The position numbers were made by a program, and so were the translations under genes. From Gilvimarinus sp. 2_MG-2023 (lineage in GTDB: Bacteria; Pseudomonadota; Gammaproteobacteria; Pseudomonadales; Cellvibrionaceae), in assembly GCF_030547685.1 (NCBI RefSeq), contig NZ_JAUOQM010000044.1, positions 314,862-378,861 on the forward strand: DNA of 64,000 bases, given 5' to 3'. Under the pieces are notes generated by a model. It made no database searches. It worked only from the letters and a program-made list of their open reading frames with translations, and was not told the DNA's origin. How positions within the stretch are numbered: the first letter of the stretch is position 1; every line of letters starts with the position of its first letter. This document shows positions 57,125 through 64,000 of the stretch, in pieces.

Positions 57125-57361
57125 TGTTATCCCTTTTTACCACAGTGTAATCGCCGGCCGGTTTATTGCCAATAGACGGCTAAGCCGCTCGAATTGGGGC
57201 GAAGCGGCGCTGCCCATTGGGAGTTTAAGGAGAGGTAGTAGTGTTCTGTTGGGGTAATGTGCCGTTAGGCCGCGCCTGTGGCTATTTTTAGCTCGGTGCT
57301 GTATGCTTCGCGGCCTTTTCCAAGTGCCGCTTTCCGAGCAATTCATCCCGAGCAATATGCC

Positions 57362-58777
57362 ATGAAATTTACTGAACTGGGCCTCGGCCCCAACATTCAA
57401 AAGGCCGTTGCCGCCCAGGGTTATGAAACCCCAACGCCGATTCAGGCGCAAGCCATTCCCGCTGTGTTAAAAGGTCGGGATGTGATGGCGGCCGCCCAAA
57501 CGGGCACAGGCAAAACGGCGGGTTTCACCTTGCCGATGCTGGAATTGCTCGGTGGTAGTAGTGCCCGACCTAAAGCCCAGGCTAAAGGCAACCCAGTGCG
57601 TGCATTGGTGCTTACCCCCACCCGCGAGCTGGCGGCCCAGGTCGGTGAGAATGTGGCGATTTATAGTCAGCACATGCCGATTAAGTCGACAGTGGTTTTT
57701 GGCGGGGTAAAAATTAACCCGCAAATGATGCGGTTGCGCGGCGGGGTGGATATTCTGGTTGCTACGCCGGGGCGGTTGTTGGACTTGCATCAGCAGGGCG
57801 CACTCCATTTTAAAGATTTGGAAATTCTCGTGTTGGATGAAGCCGATCGTATGCTCGATATGGGTTTTATTCACGATATACGCAAAATTTTGAAATTGCT
57901 GCCTGATAATCGTCAAACCCTGATGTTTTCAGCCACCTTCAGCAAAGACATTCGCGAGCTGGCAAAATCTTTGGTGAATGATCCTATCGAGGTGTCGGTT
58001 AGCCCACCCAACAGCACCGCCAAGCGCGTAAAGCAATGGTTGTGCCCGGTGGATAAAAAGCAAAAAGCGCCGTTGTTAATTCATTTAATTGAGAGCAACG
58101 ATTGGCAGCAGGTGTTGGTGTTTAGCAAAACCAAGCACGGCGCGAACAAATTGGTAAAACAATTGGACGCCGCCGGCTTGCGTGCAGCGGCCATTCACGG
58201 CAATAAAAGCCAAAACGCTCGCACAAAGGCGCTGGCCGAGTTTAAACAAAGTAAAGTGCGGGTTCTGGTTGCTACCGATATTGCCGCGCGCGGTTTGGAT
58301 ATTGATCAGCTGCCTCAGGTTGTCAATTTTGATTTGCCCCAAGTAGCTGAGGACTATGTGCATCGCATTGGTCGCACTGGGCGCGCCGGCGCCGAAGGGG
58401 CGGCCGTGTCACTGGTATGCGCCGATGAAATTGATATGCTGCGCGAAATTGAGCGGCTGACAAAAACAATTATCCCGCGCGAAGAGCACGTTGGTTTTGA
58501 GCCTATACATACGCTGCCGGATTCCAGTCTCGATGCCCGGCCGCGCCCGTCGCGCAGCCCCAAAAAGCCGCGCCAAAACCGCCCCAACCGGCAACAGACA
58601 AAAGGCGACGGTCGCGGCCAGTCGCAAAAACCGGCGGCCAAGTCCGGCAAGGGGCCGCTGGCCAAAAAGCCCGGTGGAAATAGTTCGGGTAAAATTAGCA
58701 ATTCGCGCCGCCGCTCGGGTGCCAACTCTAAGCCTAAAGGGCCGCAGGGTTCCGGTGGCAATAGGGGCGGGCAGTAG
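57362..58777 (+). CDS. rhlE: DEAD-box RNA helicase RhlE
   Basis: About 471 aa from ATG 57362, chosen because conserved sequence begins there ([20 protein letters not shown]). All DEAD motifs are present: [10 protein letters not shown] (Q), [12 protein letters not shown] (I), PTRELAAQV (Ia), [10 protein letters not shown] (II), FSATFS (III), [10 protein letters not shown] (VI). The C-terminal approx. 100 residues are a basic low-complexity tail of Arg, Lys, Pro, Gln and Gly, typical of RhlE. It remodels structured RNA in ribosome assembly and decay. Confidence 0.92.
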   Translation: MKFTELGLGPNIQKAVAAQGYETPTPIQAQAIPAVLKGRDVMAAAQTGTGKTAGFTLPMLELLGGSSARPKAQAKGNPVRALVLTPTRELAAQVGENVAIYSQHMPIKSTVVFGGVKINPQMMRLRGGVDILVATPGRLLDLHQQGALHFKDLEILVLDEADRMLDMGFIHDIRKILKLLPDNRQTLMFSATFSKDIRELAKSLVNDPIEVSVSPPNSTAKRVKQWLCPVDKKQKAPLLIHLIESNDWQQVLVFSKTKHGANKLVKQLDAAGLRAAAIHGNKSQNARTKALAEFKQSKVRVLVATDIAARGLDIDQLPQVVNFDLPQVAEDYVHRIGRTGRAGAEGAAVSLVCADEIDMLREIERLTKTIIPREEHVGFEPIHTLPDSSLDARPRPSRSPKKPRQNRPNRQQTKGDGRGQSQKPAAKSGKGPLAKKPGGNSSGKISNSRRRSGANSKPKGPQGSGGNRGGQ

Positions 58778-58853
58778 CTGCCAAAGCGGGCCGTACAGTA
58801 AAGGCAGTCAATGCGGTTGTTCGTTGGATATTGGGTATTTTTGAGGGCTCACA

Positions 58854-59105
58854 GTGGATAAAAACCTACAAACCGAAATCGAAGCGGCGGCTTTTCGCCG
58901 TTTATTAGCACACTTGGATGAGCGCAAAGATGTGCAGAATATCGACTTAATGGAGTTGGCGGGCTTTTGCCGCAACTGTTTGGGTAAGTGGTATCAACAA
59001 GCGGCGAGTGAGCGCGGTGTTGAACTTGACAAAGAACAGGCGCGCGATGTGATTTATAAAATGCCCTACGCCGAGTGGAAAGAAATGTACCAAACGCCCC
59101 GCTGA
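58854..59105 (+). CDS. DUF1244 family protein
   Basis: 83 aa with GTG start. Matches DUF1244: AAAFRRLLAHLDERKDVQNI, AGFCRNCLGKWY, YAEWKEMYQ. The conserved CRNC-x-x-KW block suggests a metal or cofactor site, but the function is unknown. Widespread single-copy chromosomal gene in proteobacteria. Confidence 0.88.
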   Translation: MDKNLQTEIEAAAFRRLLAHLDERKDVQNIDLMELAGFCRNCLGKWYQQAASERGVELDKEQARDVIYKMPYAEWKEMYQTPR

Positions 59106-59466
59106 TAAAAACCTTTATCACGACCACTGAGTAATATCTACGCAAGGCATCGTTAGGTGCCTTTCTGTTCTGTCTATCACCTTACCAGCCAAACTCGCTG
59201 TTCGAGTACCTCGGTTGGCGCCGCTTTTTGGCGTCCAAAATGGCGCTTGATTGGATTGTCGTCCAATTATTGGGTTCTGTACAAAAAACATGCTATACAT
59301 GTCTGCGAGTTATCTCAGGGGTTATAAGGAGAAGCTCTGACACTAGTGGTCCGTGCGATTAACTCTGTAATTTTTAGAGTGCCTGTAATGATGCGACTCG
59401 GCGTTGCGTCTCACCACTAGTAGACGGTTTAATTTCGTTGCCCACACAAGGATCAGGAGGCAAGGC
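59106..59466. other. intergenic region with an ACTAGTGG/CCACTAGT inverted repeat
   Basis: No gene beyond a 13-codon ORF (about 59299-59340). ACTAGTGG (59343-59350) recurs inverted as CCACTAGT (about 59413-59420), a possible operator or stem. AGGAGG just before 59467 is the ribosome-binding site of the hydrolase gene. Confidence 0.4.
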
Positions 59467-60444
59467 ATGCTATTCGTGACTAATCGCACCCCCGAGCAAT
59501 CCGCCCGCTCGCGCACCAATCGCAACATCAGTTTTGATTATCAAAATACCGCTGTTTCGCAGTATCTGTATTTTTGTGAACGCACAGGTCAGGATCAATA
59601 TACCGAGATTAAAAGCAAGGCATTCTTTGGTCGGTTAAAACAGCTGCCCGAAAAGGTTCAGCTGCTGCTGTATGTGCACGGCTTTAATAATAATATGGAG
59701 CCGGATGTTTTTACCAACGCCGAAAGGTTGCAGCGGTTGATGGACGCCCATTCTCCGGAGTTGGTGTTGGTTGTGCCTTTAATATGGCCCTGTGATGACG
59801 ACTCAGTCGCCGCGTTTGCCGATGATTACTGGGATGACCAAGACGCAGCCGATGCCAGCGGTTTGGCTTTTTCCCGTATGCTGGGTAAATTTGATGACTG
59901 GCGCCGCGACCCGGCTCAACAGCAAGAGCCCTGTTTGCGGCGAATGAATATACTGGCTCATTCAATGGGTTCGCGGGTGCTGAATAACGCATTGCGAGAA
60001 TGGGCCGAGAAACACTCGGCCGGAAATATGCCCCAGCTTTTTCGCAACGTTTTTTTAGTGGCGGCTGATTTAGAAAATGAAATTTTAGAGCAGGGGAAGA
60101 GTGGTCGCTATATTGTCGATTCGGCCCGCAACACCGTGGTGTATTTTGCCAGTGACGACTACGCTATGCCCGCCTCTAAAATTGCCAATGTTCGCCACAA
60201 GGTGCTGTCGCGCCGACTCGGGATGACCGGCCCGGAAGATTTAACCAAATTGCCTACCCGTGTGTATGAGGTTGATTGTGATGATTTTAATAATCGCTTT
60301 GACCGCAAAGGCCACGCTTATTTTCTGGACGACGCACATGGTGTTGCCAGCCCGGTGATTGAGCACATAGCCGCCGCCATAGATGGCGGGCGTGTGTCGC
60401 CGGCAAACCGCAGTGTGGTCTTAGTGGCACCGCCGGCTGGGTAG
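59467..60444 (+). CDS. alpha/beta-hydrolase (DUF900-like)
   Basis: About 325 aa from ATG 59467, which has AGGAGG 9 nt upstream; an in-frame start at 59404 is less likely. Oxyanion segment YVHGFNNNMEP and nucleophile elbow LAHSMGSRVLNNAL (GxSxG variant HSMGS) identify an esterase/lipase-like fold of the DUF900 group. The C-terminal His of the triad is probably in FLDDAHGV or the following helix. Substrate unknown, no signal peptide, so cytoplasmic. Confidence 0.8.
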   Translation: MLFVTNRTPEQSARSRTNRNISFDYQNTAVSQYLYFCERTGQDQYTEIKSKAFFGRLKQLPEKVQLLLYVHGFNNNMEPDVFTNAERLQRLMDAHSPELVLVVPLIWPCDDDSVAAFADDYWDDQDAADASGLAFSRMLGKFDDWRRDPAQQQEPCLRRMNILAHSMGSRVLNNALREWAEKHSAGNMPQLFRNVFLVAADLENEILEQGKSGRYIVDSARNTVVYFASDDYAMPASKIANVRHKVLSRRLGMTGPEDLTKLPTRVYEVDCDDFNNRFDRKGHAYFLDDAHGVASPVIEHIAAAIDGGRVSPANRSVVLVAPPAG

Positions 60445-60558
60445 GGCGGGCCGCGCGTCGGGCCATAACTTACCTTTTACAGTCACTTTATTGTTGTATA
60501 GAGCCTGATAAACTATCGAAGTTTTATTGGCGATGTTCACAACGATGGGTGTCAAGAC

Positions 60559-61185
60559 ATGTACGATGGCGAAAGAATCAATAGCATTACTCACCTTATC
60601 GGGGCTGTTTTGGCTTTGGTGGGGTTTGGCGCACTGCTTACAATCAGTATTCAACAGTGGGATGCGGCACTGATTGCCAGCTTCGCTGTGTTTGGTGTGA
60701 CGTTGATTTTGCTCTACACCATGTCCACGCTCTACCACAGCTTCCGCTCCCCGCGGGTGAAAGCGGTGTTTCGCAAGCTCGACCATGTGTGCATTTATTT
60801 ACTGATTGCCGGTACCTACACACCTTTTATGATGGTGACGATCGGCGCCACCACCGGTTGGATTATGCTGGCAGTGATTTGGGGCTTGGCGCTGGCGGGT
60901 TTACTGCTGGATATACTGCCGAAAAGGCGCATTAAATGGCTGCAAATACTGATCTACCTGGTGATGGGGTGGGTGTGTGTGGTGGTGTACAAGGATTTGG
61001 CCGAAGGGTTTCCGGCGGCGGGCCTGACTTGGTTAATTGCCGGCGGTATCACTTATACCGTAGGGGTGGTTTTCTATGTGCTCGATGGCCTTAAAAAATT
61101 AAAATATGCTCACGGTATTTGGCATATGTTTGTATTAGCGGGCTCCTTTTGCCACTTTATTTCGATTGTCGCATACGTGCGCTGA
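60559..61185 (+). CDS. hemolysin III family (PAQR-like) membrane protein
   Basis: 208 aa, seven membrane helices. Conserved features: ERINSITHLIGAVLALVG near the N-terminus, STLYHSFRSPRVKAVFRKLDH (His and Asp of the metal-binding core), GIWHMFVLAGSFCHFISI at the end. This family (TrhA/YqfA-like) resembles eukaryotic PAQR receptors and has been linked to membrane-lipid balance. The haemolysin name is historical. Confidence 0.88.
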   Translation: MYDGERINSITHLIGAVLALVGFGALLTISIQQWDAALIASFAVFGVTLILLYTMSTLYHSFRSPRVKAVFRKLDHVCIYLLIAGTYTPFMMVTIGATTGWIMLAVIWGLALAGLLLDILPKRRIKWLQILIYLVMGWVCVVVYKDLAEGFPAAGLTWLIAGGITYTVGVVFYVLDGLKKLKYAHGIWHMFVLAGSFCHFISIVAYVR

Positions 61186-61216
61186 TGCGGGCAGTTGACC
61201 TCAGGGCTTAATAATA

Positions 61217-61252
61217 CCGCCCAATGCGAATATTGTTTATCGCATTGGGCGG
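61217..61252. terminator. bidirectional stem-loop between convergent genes
   Basis: CCGCCCAATGCGA (61217-61229) pairs perfectly with TCGCATTGGGCGG (61240-61252), a 13-bp stem with a 10-nt loop, in the gap between the two convergent genes. No long T-tract, but position and strength fit a shared terminator. Confidence 0.65.
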
Positions 61253-61273
61253 CTAGTTACACGATAGCCCCGC

Positions 61274-61813
61274 TTAGTGGGCCTGTATATTGCCGCAGTC
61301 AGTGCCCAACCATTTGCCGCTGTGCTCTACGGTGATTTGTTCCAGTTTGCCGTTAATTTCGGTGGTGGATTGCGATTGCCCAGCGTAGTGCTCATCGCTG
61401 TGAAAGGTTACTGAACCTGATCCGTTGTTTTTTTCGCCATCACAACTAAAATTCAACACGGTTTTACCGTCGACTTTGCTTACCTCGTCGGTCTGACAAT
61501 CGTTCTTTTCCGAAACGGTAAACTGGCCTTCAGCCGCGCGCTCAGGGCTCAGGCAAGTTTTAAATGTTTGCGAGTCCAGGTCAAAATCGAGCCCTTGCGA
61601 TTTCAGCATGTTTGCCATCATTTGCTTTTGGGCTTCAGGTAGTTGTGCCAGCTGTTGGCGCACTTGTTCCATTTGTTTTTCGAGCTCACCGCTCTCGGTC
61701 GAAAAATCAATGCTGTTTTGCCACAGCCCCGGTTTAATGGTGGGCGTCTCGGCGTGGATGGGTAAGGCGGCTACAGTCAAAGCACAAGCGAATAACAACG
61801 GATAAGCTTTCAT
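61274..61813 (-). CDS. DUF3617 family secreted protein
   Basis: 179 aa with a signal peptide (YPLLFACALTVAALPIHA). The mature part begins IKPGLWQNSIDF, the DUF3617 opening (KPGLWE). It carries two Cys pairs (FKTCLS, NDCQTD, NFSCDG, GTDCGN). Periplasmic, function unknown. A Gln/Met-rich helix occupies residues 43-75. Confidence 0.8.
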   Translation of the reverse strand: MKAYPLLFACALTVAALPIHAETPTIKPGLWQNSIDFSTESGELEKQMEQVRQQLAQLPEAQKQMMANMLKSQGLDFDLDSQTFKTCLSPERAAEGQFTVSEKNDCQTDEVSKVDGKTVLNFSCDGEKNNGSGSVTFHSDEHYAGQSQSTTEINGKLEQITVEHSGKWLGTDCGNIQAH

Positions 61814-61847
61814 ACAAATGTCCCTAAGTTATGTGAATGTAAATTTG

Positions 61848-63362
61848 TTAGTTTTGTTGGCAGGCTGAATCTGCCGGTTTATCGTCCTGGCGGGCGCGAT
61901 TAATAGCCCGCTGCCAACCCTCAAGCATGGCGCAGCGCTCGGCCGGGTTAATGGCCGGCTCGCAGCGTCGCTCTAGTTGCCAGTCGGATGCGATATCTTC
62001 CAGGCTGGGGTAAATTCCGAGTTGCAGGCCCGCCAAACGCGCGGCGCCCAGTGCTGTGGTCTCAATTACGTGGGGTCGCTCGGCCGGAGTGTCGGTAATA
62101 TTCGTAAGAGTTTGCATTAGCCAATTGTTGGCAATCATGCCGCCGTCGACCCGAATAGTGTCGGGGCGGTGGCCGGCATCGGCGGTCATTGCCTGCAGTA
62201 AATCGTGGGTTTGGTAGCACACCGCCTCCAGGGCGGCACGGGCAATTTCGGCCCGACCGCTGTCGCGCGTTAGGCCGCAAATAACCGCTCGGGCTTGCGG
62301 TTGCCAATGCGGTGCGCCAAGGCCGGTAAAAGCCGGTACTAAGTACACGCCTTTATTGGATGATAAACTCGCGGCTAGTACTTCGGTGTCACTGGCATGG
62401 TTGATTATGCCGAGCTTATCTCGCAGCCATTGCACGGTGGCGCCGGCCATAAAAATAGAACCCTCCAGCGCGTATTGTGGTTTGCCGTTTAAGCGATAGG
62501 CGACTGTGGTCAGTAGGCGATTGCGGGAGGTTCTGGCGTCACTGCCGGTGTGCATCAGGGCAAAACAGCCAGTGCCGTATGTGCTTTTGATCATGCCCGG
62601 TTTAAAACAGCCTTGGCCAACCATGGCGGCATGCTGATCACCTGCCACACCGGCAATAGGTAAATGTTGCCCGCCCAGGCCTTCGATGGCTAAGCCAAAG
62701 TCGGCGGCGCAATCGTATACCTCGGGTAAAATACCCGCCGGTATGGCAAAAGCGTCGAGCAGTGTTTGATCCCACCGCTGGGTGTGGATATTAAACAGTA
62801 AGGTGCGTGAGGCGTTGGTGGCATCGGTAGCGTGAACTTTACCGCCGGTTAATTGCCAAATCAGCCAAGTATCCATGGTGCCAAAGGCCAGCTCGCCCGC
62901 TTCGGCTTGTTGGCGAGCGCCCTCGACGTGGTCGAGAATCCAGGCGATTTTAGTGGCGGAAAAGTAGGGGTCTAGCAGTAGACCGGTGCGCTCGGTAATA
63001 TCGGCCTCCTGATCCGCCGCTCGCATTGTCTGGCATTGCTTTGCTGTGCGCCTGTCTTGCCAGACAATCGCAGGGTAAATCGGCTCGCCACTGGCGCGGT
63101 TCCAAACCACAGTGGTTTCGCGCTGATTGGTAATGCCTATACCGGCCACCCCTGTGCCGGGGGGTAGCTTTGCCAGTGCTTCGCGGCACACCGCTGAGGT
63201 CACCCGCCAAATTTGTTGCGGGTCGTGTTCTACCCAGCCGTCGGCGGGAAAGTGTTGATCAAACTCGCGCTGTGCATCGCTGACGATATCGCCATTGGGC
63301 GCGAACACAATTGCCCTGGAGCTGGTCGTGCCTTGGTCTATGGCTAATATATGCTGATCCAT
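61848..63362 (-). CDS. glpK: glycerol kinase
   Basis: Phosphorylates glycerol to glycerol-3-phosphate with ATP. About 504 aa from ATG 63362, chosen because conserved sequence starts [20 protein letters not shown]; a longer frame opens at 63446. FGGY kinase signatures: [65 protein letters not shown]. Length matches the family. No glpF or glpD neighbour is visible in the window. Confidence 0.93.
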   Translation of the reverse strand: MDQHILAIDQGTTSSRAIVFAPNGDIVSDAQREFDQHFPADGWVEHDPQQIWRVTSAVCREALAKLPPGTGVAGIGITNQRETTVVWNRASGEPIYPAIVWQDRRTAKQCQTMRAADQEADITERTGLLLDPYFSATKIAWILDHVEGARQQAEAGELAFGTMDTWLIWQLTGGKVHATDATNASRTLLFNIHTQRWDQTLLDAFAIPAGILPEVYDCAADFGLAIEGLGGQHLPIAGVAGDQHAAMVGQGCFKPGMIKSTYGTGCFALMHTGSDARTSRNRLLTTVAYRLNGKPQYALEGSIFMAGATVQWLRDKLGIINHASDTEVLAASLSSNKGVYLVPAFTGLGAPHWQPQARAVICGLTRDSGRAEIARAALEAVCYQTHDLLQAMTADAGHRPDTIRVDGGMIANNWLMQTLTNITDTPAERPHVIETTALGAARLAGLQLGIYPSLEDIASDWQLERRCEPAINPAERCAMLEGWQRAINRARQDDKPADSACQQN

Positions 63363-63551
63363 ATGTCGCTGTCGCCGGTCAAATAAGTGTACGCATCCTG
63401 TGAATCTCTCCTGCAAGAGCTTAGCGCGACTTGCCGGCGGCGACAAATGTCGAATCCCGTATAGTGGGGCTTATGTCGGCTGTGTCACTTATTGGCAGCG
63501 GTCATTAGAGCCCGTTTGGGTTAAAGATTATTCAGTCTGGCTCAAATACCC

Positions 63552-63588
63552 TATAATGGGGAAAATTTATTTCTCAGACCCTATTGGA
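63552..63588 (+). promoter_or_regulatory. promoter -10 and ribosome-binding site of rnr
   Basis: TATAAT at 63552-63557 is a perfect -10 hexamer; no good -35 is seen at 17 bp. GGAG at 63585-63588 lies 9 nt before the TTG start of the RNase R gene. Confidence 0.5.
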
Positions 63589-63597
63589 GTCTTTCTT

Positions 63598-64000
63598 TTG
63601 AGTAAAAACCGAGTTCCGCCTGCGGATCCATACGCCGATCGTGAGGCGAAAAAATACGACAACCCCATTCCCAGCCGCGAGTTAATCCTCGAACTGCTGG
63701 ATCGCCAGCCCGGCCCTTGCACCCACCCCGAGGTGGCTGACTTGCTGGAGCTGACTTCCGAAGAAGATGTTGAGGCGCTACGTCGCCGTTTAATCGCTAT
63801 GGCCCGCGACGGTCAATTAATCAGCAATCGCCGTGGCGCCTATGCCCGCGTTGATTTAATGGACCTGGTGCGAGCCCGAGTTCAAGGCCATCGCGATGGC
63901 TACGGCTTTGCTATCCCCGCCGAGGGCGGCGATGACATCTATTTGCATAACCGCCAAATGCGAAAAGTGTTTGATGGCGACGAAGTACTCGTGCGTTTGC
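63598..64000 (+). CDS. rnr: ribonuclease R, N-terminal part (cut by window end)
   Basis: Open from TTG 63598 to the edge, about 134 codons. The N-terminus (SKNRVPPADPYADREAKKYD then PIPSRELILELLDRQPGP) is the RNase R winged-helix region, and QGHRDGYGFAIPAEGGDDIY opens the first cold-shock domain. Family role: 3'-5' exonuclease for structured RNA. The catalytic RNB domain lies beyond the window. Confidence 0.9.
   Translation, partial: MSKNRVPPADPYADREAKKYDNPIPSRELILELLDRQPGPCTHPEVADLLELTSEEDVEALRRRLIAMARDGQLISNRRGAYARVDLMDLVRARVQGHRDGYGFAIPAEGGDDIYLHNRQMRKVFDGDEVLVRL

Overview
The window looks like a chromosome segment of a gammaproteobacterium, plausibly a marine Cellvibrionales-type lineage. 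This rests on the style of the core genes (RhlE, DUF1244 protein, hemolysin III, GlpK, RNase R) and on the integron; no 16S or other taxonomic marker is present, so the placement is an inference. The right end (from the tRNA-Leu(CAG) gene at 56394-56480 to 64000) is ordinary chromosome. Everything to the left, at least 56 kb, is accessory DNA, stacked against the 3' end of that tRNA gene.

Layout, left to right. (1) 604-15410: a type 3 BREX phage-defence operon (brxF, brxC, pglXI, brxHII, pglZ, brxA) with a Schlafen/AlbA_2-type ATP-binding gene between brxC and pglXI. (2) 16170-17423: a RadC-like JAB protein and two small island genes. (3) 17939-19204: a compact plus-strand module made of a 44-codon ORF, a protein that reads as a divergent diadenylate-cyclase (DAC/DisA_N) domain, and a Cap15-like two-TM beta-barrel effector. 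It is the most novel candidate in the window. (4) 24019-19559, minus strand, convergent with (3): a complete type II CBASS operon (DUF2188 protein, capV patatin phospholipase, DncV-like CD-NTase, cap2 E1/E2, cap3 JAMM protease), with a divergent CapH/CapP-like repressor-metallopeptidase pair (24150-25381). (5) 25715-30795, minus strand: a Tn7-like core (TnsA-TnsB fusion, TnsC, TniQ) whose orientation would make the two defence loci its cargo. (6) 31849-38280: an integron whose integrase gene carries a frameshift and whose LexA-box promoter is split by an IS1595-family element. It also has an IS91-family transposase and three cassettes (HNH, PIN, and a two-gene membrane cassette) with recognisable attC sites. 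(7) 38605-40930: an FCP1-like HAD phosphatase, an orphan HigA-like antitoxin and repeat debris. (8) 40931-56135: a heavy-metal locus (YnfA, FTR1/PbrT-type permease, two CDF transporters, CzcCBA with accessory periplasmic proteins, and a PbrR/CadR-type regulator) followed by a decayed tyrosine recombinase and a Tn3-family transposase.

How the parts work together. BREX methylates self DNA and blocks phage replication. CBASS answers infection by making a cyclic nucleotide that activates a membrane-degrading phospholipase. The DAC-like/2TM-beta pair resembles in layout the Panoptes guard systems, where a synthase makes a nucleotide that controls a 2TM-beta effector; placed tail-to-tail with CBASS it could be a backup or guard, which is inference. 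The metal locus has two matching MerR-type promoters with 19-bp spacers and dyad operators, so one regulator probably controls both the efflux operon and the FTR1-YnfA unit. The CBASS genes are visibly more GC-rich than the AT-rich BREX and integron neighbours, which points to separate acquisitions.
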